Assembly (NCBI GenBank): GCA_031419835.1
Contig: JANOLP010000277.1
Location: 1 to 20,300, forward strand
Length of the DNA stretch: 20,300 nt
Direction: 5' to 3'
From: JALYOK01 sp031419835
GTDB taxonomy: Bacteria; Pseudomonadota; Gammaproteobacteria; Burkholderiales; JALYOK01
The translations under genes and the position numbers were made by a program. Below, one piece after another: positions 16,497 through 20,300 of this stretch. The notes under the pieces were generated by a model, which did no database searches, was not told the origin of the DNA, and saw only the letters and a program-made list of their open reading frames with translations. The number at the start of each line of letters is the position of its first letter. Position 1 is the stretch's first letter.

Positions 16497-16518
16497 AATC
16501 TAGAGTAAAAACTAGATT
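16497..16518. repeat. perfect 7-base inverted repeat upstream of the synthase gene
   Basis: AATCTAG (16497-16503) and CTAGATT (16512-16518) are exact reverse complements separated by the 8-base spacer AGTAAAAA. The repeat lies about 95 bases upstream of the synthase ATG. It is not followed by a T-run on the plus strand, so an operator is more likely than a terminator; on the minus strand TTTTT lies in the loop and AAAAA-complement T-runs follow, but no gene would need ending there. Confidence 0.4.
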
Positions 16519-16611
16519 GTCCCTGACTTATCGCGTTCTAAGTGGTACTTACGCGAGGTCGGGAAATCGAGCTGCTTCCATGTGACCTTGATACTAGGGC
16601 TGGGTCAAGAA

Positions 16612-17385
16612 ATGGTCATTTCATCAAAGAAAAACGCGTTGTCCGGCGACACCATTATTCGGGTGCCGATGGGATTTAAGAAAGGGCAAGCCGGGCCACT
16701 TAATCAGGAAAGACCGGATGTTCCCGAAACCCTTGAGCACGTCGTGGATCGCAAAGAGTTCAAAATCCGCTTAGCGGATACGCATGGGCAGCGCAGTTCT
16801 GCGAGCATGCTCATCAAGAAAATGTACTCTTGGCGCGGCTATCAGACCGCGTTTAATATGGACGATCAGCCGAATCGCATGACGCTGGTCGCTTCATCCG
16901 ACGACCGTACAATCGGAACAATTACAATTGGTTTCGATTCCGCTATTGGCCTACTCGCTGATGACCTGTACAAAGTCGAACTCGACTTGCTTCGCTCACA
17001 AGGGCGCCGATTGTGTGAATTTACTAAGTTGGCGGTGGATGGGGAAATCAAGTCGAAGCAAGTGCTTGCAGCGCTTTTTCACATCGCGTTTATTTATGCC
17101 TTTGATATTCAAAAATTTACGGATTTACTAATCGAAGTAAATCCTCGACATGTCAAGTACTATGAGCGCATGTTGGGGTTTACAGGTTGGGCAGAAACCC
17201 GGATAAATACCCGCGTGAACGCCCCCGCCGTGTTGTTGCGGCTTGAGCTGGGCTATGTTCGCAGTCAAATTGCGAAGTTCGGTGGCAAGCCTGAACTCTC
17301 TACCGGAGAGAAATCGCTGTATCCGTTCGCGTTCTCGCAAGGCGAAGAAGCTGGAATCTCAAATAGGCTTTCTCAGCTAAGCTAA
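16612..17385 (+). CDS. FeeM-type long-chain N-acyl amino acid synthase
   Basis: This is a GNAT-fold enzyme of the FeeM family, whose studied members join a fatty acyl chain from acyl-carrier protein to an amino acid. Family segments, numbered from the GTG at 16582 (subtract 10 for the ATG used here): SMLIKKMYSWRGYQ (75-88), TLVASSDDRTIGTITIGFDS (101-120), GLLADDLYKVELD (123-135), LCEFTKLAVD (144-153), LAALFHIAFIYA (162-173), LIEVNPRHVKYYERMLGF (183-200) and VNAPAVLLRLEL (212-223). The protein is 257 residues from this ATG and 267 from the GTG; neither start has a strong ribosome binding site. It is the first gene of the plus-strand trio, 45 bases before the next. Which amino acid is acylated cannot be read. 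A second, exosortase-associated acyltransferase family is similar in context but lacks these motifs. Confidence 0.88.
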   Translation: MVISSKKNALSGDTIIRVPMGFKKGQAGPLNQERPDVPETLEHVVDRKEFKIRLADTHGQRSSASMLIKKMYSWRGYQTAFNMDDQPNRMTLVASSDDRTIGTITIGFDSAIGLLADDLYKVELDLLRSQGRRLCEFTKLAVDGEIKSKQVLAALFHIAFIYAFDIQKFTDLLIEVNPRHVKYYERMLGFTGWAETRINTRVNAPAVLLRLELGYVRSQIAKFGGKPELSTGEKSLYPFAFSQGEEAGISNRLSQLS

Positions 17386-17430
17386 TTCTGCTCGCTAACC
17401 TCATAAAAGACCCATGTTAAGGATCGGCTT

Positions 17431-18543
17431 ATGATGAGATGTAAGCACTGCCTATTGCCAGGAACGGCTCCAGGAGCGGATCTTGACAGTGCCGGTTCTT
17501 GCTATTTTTGTCGCACCTATAAACCGGTTGACCGACAAACCTCGGAAGCTGTTCGAAAGGCGCGTGAAGCCGATCTAGAGAAATGCATCAGTGAAAGCCG
17601 CGGAAAAGGGGAGTACGACTGCCTGGTTTGCCTTAGTGGTGGCAAAGATAGCGTTTACCTGCTGCATAAACTCAAAAAAGAATACGGATTAAAAGTGTTG
17701 GCCTATACGACCGATATCGATATCGGGGAGGTCGCTTGGAACAACATTCATCGGTGCGTAGAAAAGCTGGATGTGGAACATGTTGTTTATACTCCGGAAA
17801 AAGAGTTTTATCGTCGCTTATTTCGTTATCTTTTGACGAACCAAGAGGAACGAGGCGCGGTGCACACCGTATCTTATGTCTACGCCCCATTGTTTGAAGG
17901 CAACGCTATCAAATTAGCGGTGCAGAAAGGTATTCCGCTCATTCTTGCCGGCTATTCCCCAGGCCAGCCAGACCCGGAAAGAATGGAGTACGAGTTTCCG
18001 CCGTTGGCCATTTCCGAGGTAGATTGGACGCCGCCTGAGCTTAAAGAAAGCGGTGAGTTTGATGATGCGGATCTCCTGCGGTTTTGGAATCCGAAGCGCT
18101 ACCCCGCCGGAACCGTGTTTCCCCGGTATATTGCGCCGTTTCACGCTTGGGAATACAACCAAGATGCCATTATGAAAAAGGTTGTCGAGCTTGGCCTGAT
18201 TGTTAGTAGCAAGTATGCCAGTCCGATTTACAGCAACTATCCAATCAATTGGTTGCTCATGTACTCCGACTTGAAAAATTTCGGTTACAACCCCTACGCA
18301 CCGGAATTTTCAGCACTAATTCGCGAAGGCAAAGCGAACCGTTTTTATTGGACGATGATGGCGCCCGTTGTGGATTTCATGATTCGCAAAAAATTCTACC
18401 TCGGAAAGCACGTTCGTACCCATATGCAATGGCTTGGGCTAACGGATGACGATTTAAACATTCGTCGTCCCAAGCGGCCAGAGTGGCCGGAATTTGTTCG
18501 CGCTAGTCGTGGCCCGCTTCTTATAAGTAGCGCGCAAAATTAA
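17431..18543 (+). CDS. PP-loop ATP pyrophosphatase, N-acetyl sugar amidotransferase-like (TIGR03573-like)
   Basis: This 370-residue protein resembles WbpG/PseA-type enzymes, which adenylate a substrate and replace an oxygen with an amino group to give an amidino sugar. A four-cysteine N-terminal cluster, probably zinc-binding, is formed by Cys4-x2-Cys7 and Cys24-x2-Cys27. The PP-loop is DCLVCLSGGKDS, with SGGKDS at 69-74. An aromatic-rich C-terminal half follows, including YSNYPINWLLMYSDL. The start is ATG at 17431, with AAGGA 7 bases upstream. Known relatives need ammonia from HisH-like and HisF-like partners; none is encoded here. Placed between an N-acyl amino acid synthase and an acyl ligase, its substrate may be a lipid or amino acid rather than a sugar, which is inference. 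Another name in use would be adenine nucleotide alpha-hydrolase-like protein. Confidence 0.8.
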   Translation: MMRCKHCLLPGTAPGADLDSAGSCYFCRTYKPVDRQTSEAVRKAREADLEKCISESRGKGEYDCLVCLSGGKDSVYLLHKLKKEYGLKVLAYTTDIDIGEVAWNNIHRCVEKLDVEHVVYTPEKEFYRRLFRYLLTNQEERGAVHTVSYVYAPLFEGNAIKLAVQKGIPLILAGYSPGQPDPERMEYEFPPLAISEVDWTPPELKESGEFDDADLLRFWNPKRYPAGTVFPRYIAPFHAWEYNQDAIMKKVVELGLIVSSKYASPIYSNYPINWLLMYSDLKNFGYNPYAPEFSALIREGKANRFYWTMMAPVVDFMIRKKFYLGKHVRTHMQWLGLTDDDLNIRRPKRPEWPEFVRASRGPLLISSAQN

Positions 18544-18558
18544 GCGATTTTCCCCTTT

Positions 18559-20300
18559 GTGAATACGGTCCTCGAATGTTTGAGGGATCAAGCACTTCGC
18601 GAACCCAACAAAACCGCCATCTTTAGCCGAATCCCAGCAGGCACGTGGGAGGGCATCACCTGGAAAGAATTCTGGGACAGAGTGATCACTCTGTCGACCG
18701 GTTTGACGGCACATGGATTACGGCCTGGTGATCGTCTGGCGATCATACTTTCCAACGGCCTGGAATGGGAGCTCACTCATTTTGCGTCCCTTGCTTGCGG
18801 CGCGATTGTAATTGGCCTGGACGCCCATGACACCGCGCAGCGCCTAGAGAACGTGCTAGCGCACGCCGACGTCAACGCCTTAGTCATTGGATCGGACGCA
18901 ATTCTTGCAAAACTAGGGCCACGAGCAGAGAGCGTAAAACTCGTCGTTTGCTTGTCGAAGCCGCAAATAGTCAATGGGAATGTCCGATTGTTGTCGTGGG
19001 AGCAGATCAATAGCCCACTTGATAACGCGGCTGTCACCCCCCTTTCGTTGCCAGAAAAAAAAGATCCGGCAACAATTATCTACACTTCTGGCACAACGGG
19101 CGAGCCAAAGGGTATTCTTTATAGCCACGGCCAGCTTGCTCTGGCGTGTAACGCAATTCTCGCAACCCTGCCCCCCGCCCGCTCCGATGCACGCTTTGTT
19201 TGTTGGTTACCGTTGTCCAATCTGTTTCAACGGGTGATGAATCTTTGCGCCGTCGCAACCGGTGCATCACTGTATATGGTCGCAGATCCGCTAAAAGTCC
19301 TGGATTTCGTTCAAGAAATTGAGCCGGACGTCTTTATCGGCGTGCCGCGATTTTATGAAAAACTTGCTAGCGGCATCAAAACCAAGCTCGCCGCCGAGAA
19401 AGGCCTCAATCGCCATATCGCACATTGGGCATTGTCAATCGGCCAGCGCTACGCGGCGGCGAGGAAAACAAATATTCAGCCTGCCCCATTTCTACGGTTG
19501 CAGTATGTCCTCGCGAATCAGTTGGTTTTGCGGCGGCTGCGTGGCTTGCTCGGCAATCGGCTGCAATACCTGATATCTGGCTCGGCGGCGATCCCAGTCT
19601 GGATTTTAGAATTTTTCGAATCCTTCGGGTGCTTAGTGCTAGAAGCCTATGGTCTAAGCGAAAACATACTTCCTATTGCCATGAACACCCCTGGAGAATA
19701 CCGTTTTGGGACGGTCGGGAAGGTGATCGCCGAAAATAACGTAAAGCTCGATGAAGATGGCGAGGTATTGGTCAAAGGACCCGGACTATTCAGCGGTTAC
19801 TTCGGCGATCCAGAGTCGTTCGAACAGGCGACCAAAGACGGTTACTATCGGACCGGCGACTTTGGCAGCTTCGATGAGCAGGGATTCTTGCGTTTAACGG
19901 GTCGCAAATCGGAAATTATCAAAACCTCAGCCGGCCGGCGAATTGCGCTGCCGGCCATTGAATCGGTGTTGCGGGAATTGCCGTGGGTGGATCATGCCGT
20001 TGTCATAGGGGCTGGTCGGAAGTGCTTAGCGGCTTTGTTAACGTACGACCGAAAAACAAAGGATGACGTGTTGGCGATTCGGAGTGAATTGGTCACGAAA
20101 ATCAGTGCGAAATTATCTCGTCACGAGCAGCCGGCTGCCGCGTTGATATTGGCGCGGGCATTCTCTGTCGATGGCGGCGAATTAACGCCCAATCTCAAAT
20201 TGCGCCGAGCAGAAATAGAACGTAAATACGCAGACCTGATAGATAATTTGTTTCGGTCATTGGACAAAGCAGGACAAGACACCGTTCCTGCGGAATTTCT
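18559..20300 (+). CDS. long-chain acyl-CoA synthetase-like AMP-binding ligase (3' end outside window)
   Basis: This ANL-superfamily adenylating enzyme would activate a fatty acid to acyl-AMP and then pass it to CoA or another carrier. The frame is open for 580 codons to the right edge. Motifs: P-loop IIYTSGTTGEPKG (173-185, Lys184), YGLSE (364-368), YYRTGDFG with Asp434, GRKSEIIKTSAGR (448-460), and a C-terminal LTPNLKLRR (542-550) with the likely lysine of motif A10. WLPLSNLFQRV and GVPRFYEKL resemble FadD15-type long-chain ligases rather than the exosortase A-associated ligase family. The likely start is GTG at 18559: the next residues, NTVLECLRDQALREP, match the usual N-terminus, although no Shine-Dalgarno sequence is visible. 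It lies 15 bases after the preceding TAA, in the same frame. With A10 present, little should be missing. Confidence 0.87.
   Translation, partial: MNTVLECLRDQALREPNKTAIFSRIPAGTWEGITWKEFWDRVITLSTGLTAHGLRPGDRLAIILSNGLEWELTHFASLACGAIVIGLDAHDTAQRLENVLAHADVNALVIGSDAILAKLGPRAESVKLVVCLSKPQIVNGNVRLLSWEQINSPLDNAAVTPLSLPEKKDPATIIYTSGTTGEPKGILYSHGQLALACNAILATLPPARSDARFVCWLPLSNLFQRVMNLCAVATGASLYMVADPLKVLDFVQEIEPDVFIGVPRFYEKLASGIKTKLAAEKGLNRHIAHWALSIGQRYAAARKTNIQPAPFLRLQYVLANQLVLRRLRGLLGNRLQYLISGSAAIPVWILEFFESFGCLVLEAYGLSENILPIAMNTPGEYRFGTVGKVIAENNVKLDEDGEVLVKGPGLFSGYFGDPESFEQATKDGYYRTGDFGSFDEQGFLRLTGRKSEIIKTSAGRRIALPAIESVLRELPWVDHAVVIGAGRKCLAALLTYDRKTKDDVLAIRSELVTKISAKLSRHEQPAAALILARAFSVDGGELTPNLKLRRAEIERKYADLIDNLFRSLDKAGQDTVPAEF

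Larger units (their letters stand above)
16248..16611. other. divergent intergenic region between the exopolysaccharide operon and the N-acyl amino acid synthase cassette
   Basis: This stretch of about 360 bases is more AT-rich than its flanks, with no convincing gene on either strand. It must hold the promoter of the minus-strand operon and probably that of the plus-strand trio. It contains a TTGACA-type -35 element on the minus strand, a repeated TAGAA/TTCTA motif near 16456-16472 and a clear inverted repeat at 16497-16518. No sigma-54 site (TGGCAC-N5-TTGC type) was found by reading either strand. Confidence 0.6.

Noticed and set aside
16248..16611. Sigma-54 promoter, which is common in PrsK/PrsR-controlled exosortase loci
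   Set aside because: Reading both strands found no TGGCAC-N5-TTGC match with the proper GG and GC pair; TGGTACTTGC near 16277 has the wrong spacing.
1..20300. Mobile element, phage, toxin-antitoxin or defence system
   Set aside because: No transposase, integrase, terminal repeats, tRNA target or small toxin pair was seen; the genes form a coherent biosynthetic locus.

Overview
This window looks like chromosomal DNA from a Gram-negative proteobacterium, probably beta- or gamma-. The base composition is balanced by eye, and the central operon is the exosortase A (XrtA, EpsH-type)/PEP-CTERM exopolysaccharide locus, which is known mainly from such bacteria. Genus cannot be set from the sequence alone. 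No rRNA, tRNA, CRISPR array, transposase or integrase was seen.

Layout. Positions 3-581 (+) hold the C-terminal end of a secreted-type beta-propeller (kelch/galactose-oxidase-like) protein. Positions 582-834 are non-coding. From 16247 down to 835, thirteen genes lie on the minus strand, tightly packed and probably one long operon. In order of transcription they are: outer-membrane export lipoprotein, Wzz-type chain-length protein, BY-type tyrosine kinase, PEP-CTERM-associated outer-membrane beta-barrel, ExeA-like AAA ATPase, UDP-GlcNAc 2-epimerase, XrtA-type polysaccharide deacetylase, FemAB/GNAT-like protein, an unrecognised 72-residue ORF, exosortase A with a fused EpsI domain, a GT4 glycosyltransferase, a glutamine-dependent asparagine-synthetase-like amidotransferase, and a second GT4 glycosyltransferase. 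A divergent intergenic region (16248-16611) follows. On the plus strand come a FeeM-type long-chain N-acyl amino acid synthase, a PP-loop 'N-acetyl sugar amidotransferase'-like ATPase with an N-terminal four-cysteine cluster, and an acyl-CoA/acyl-AMP ligase that runs off the right edge.

How the genes fit together. The minus-strand operon would make sugar-nucleotide precursors (epimerase), assemble and decorate the glycan (glycosyltransferases, amidotransferase, FemAB, deacetylase), control chain length (Wzz-like protein and tyrosine kinase) and export it (export lipoprotein, with the barrel a candidate outer-membrane partner). The exosortase would cut and anchor PEP-CTERM proteins destined for the same surface matrix. 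The plus-strand trio is a lipid/amino-acid chemistry module: the ligase activates fatty acids, FeeM-type enzymes join acyl-ACP to amino acids, and the PP-loop enzyme could amidate an acid. A link between FeeM-type synthases and exosortase loci has been reported. The specific three-gene cassette, and the 72-residue ORF beside the exosortase, are the parts I consider least explained.

Not seen in this window, though often part of such loci: a PEP-CTERM substrate, a Wzx flippase, a Wzy polymerase, an initiating phosphoglycosyltransferase, and the PrsK/PrsR regulators.
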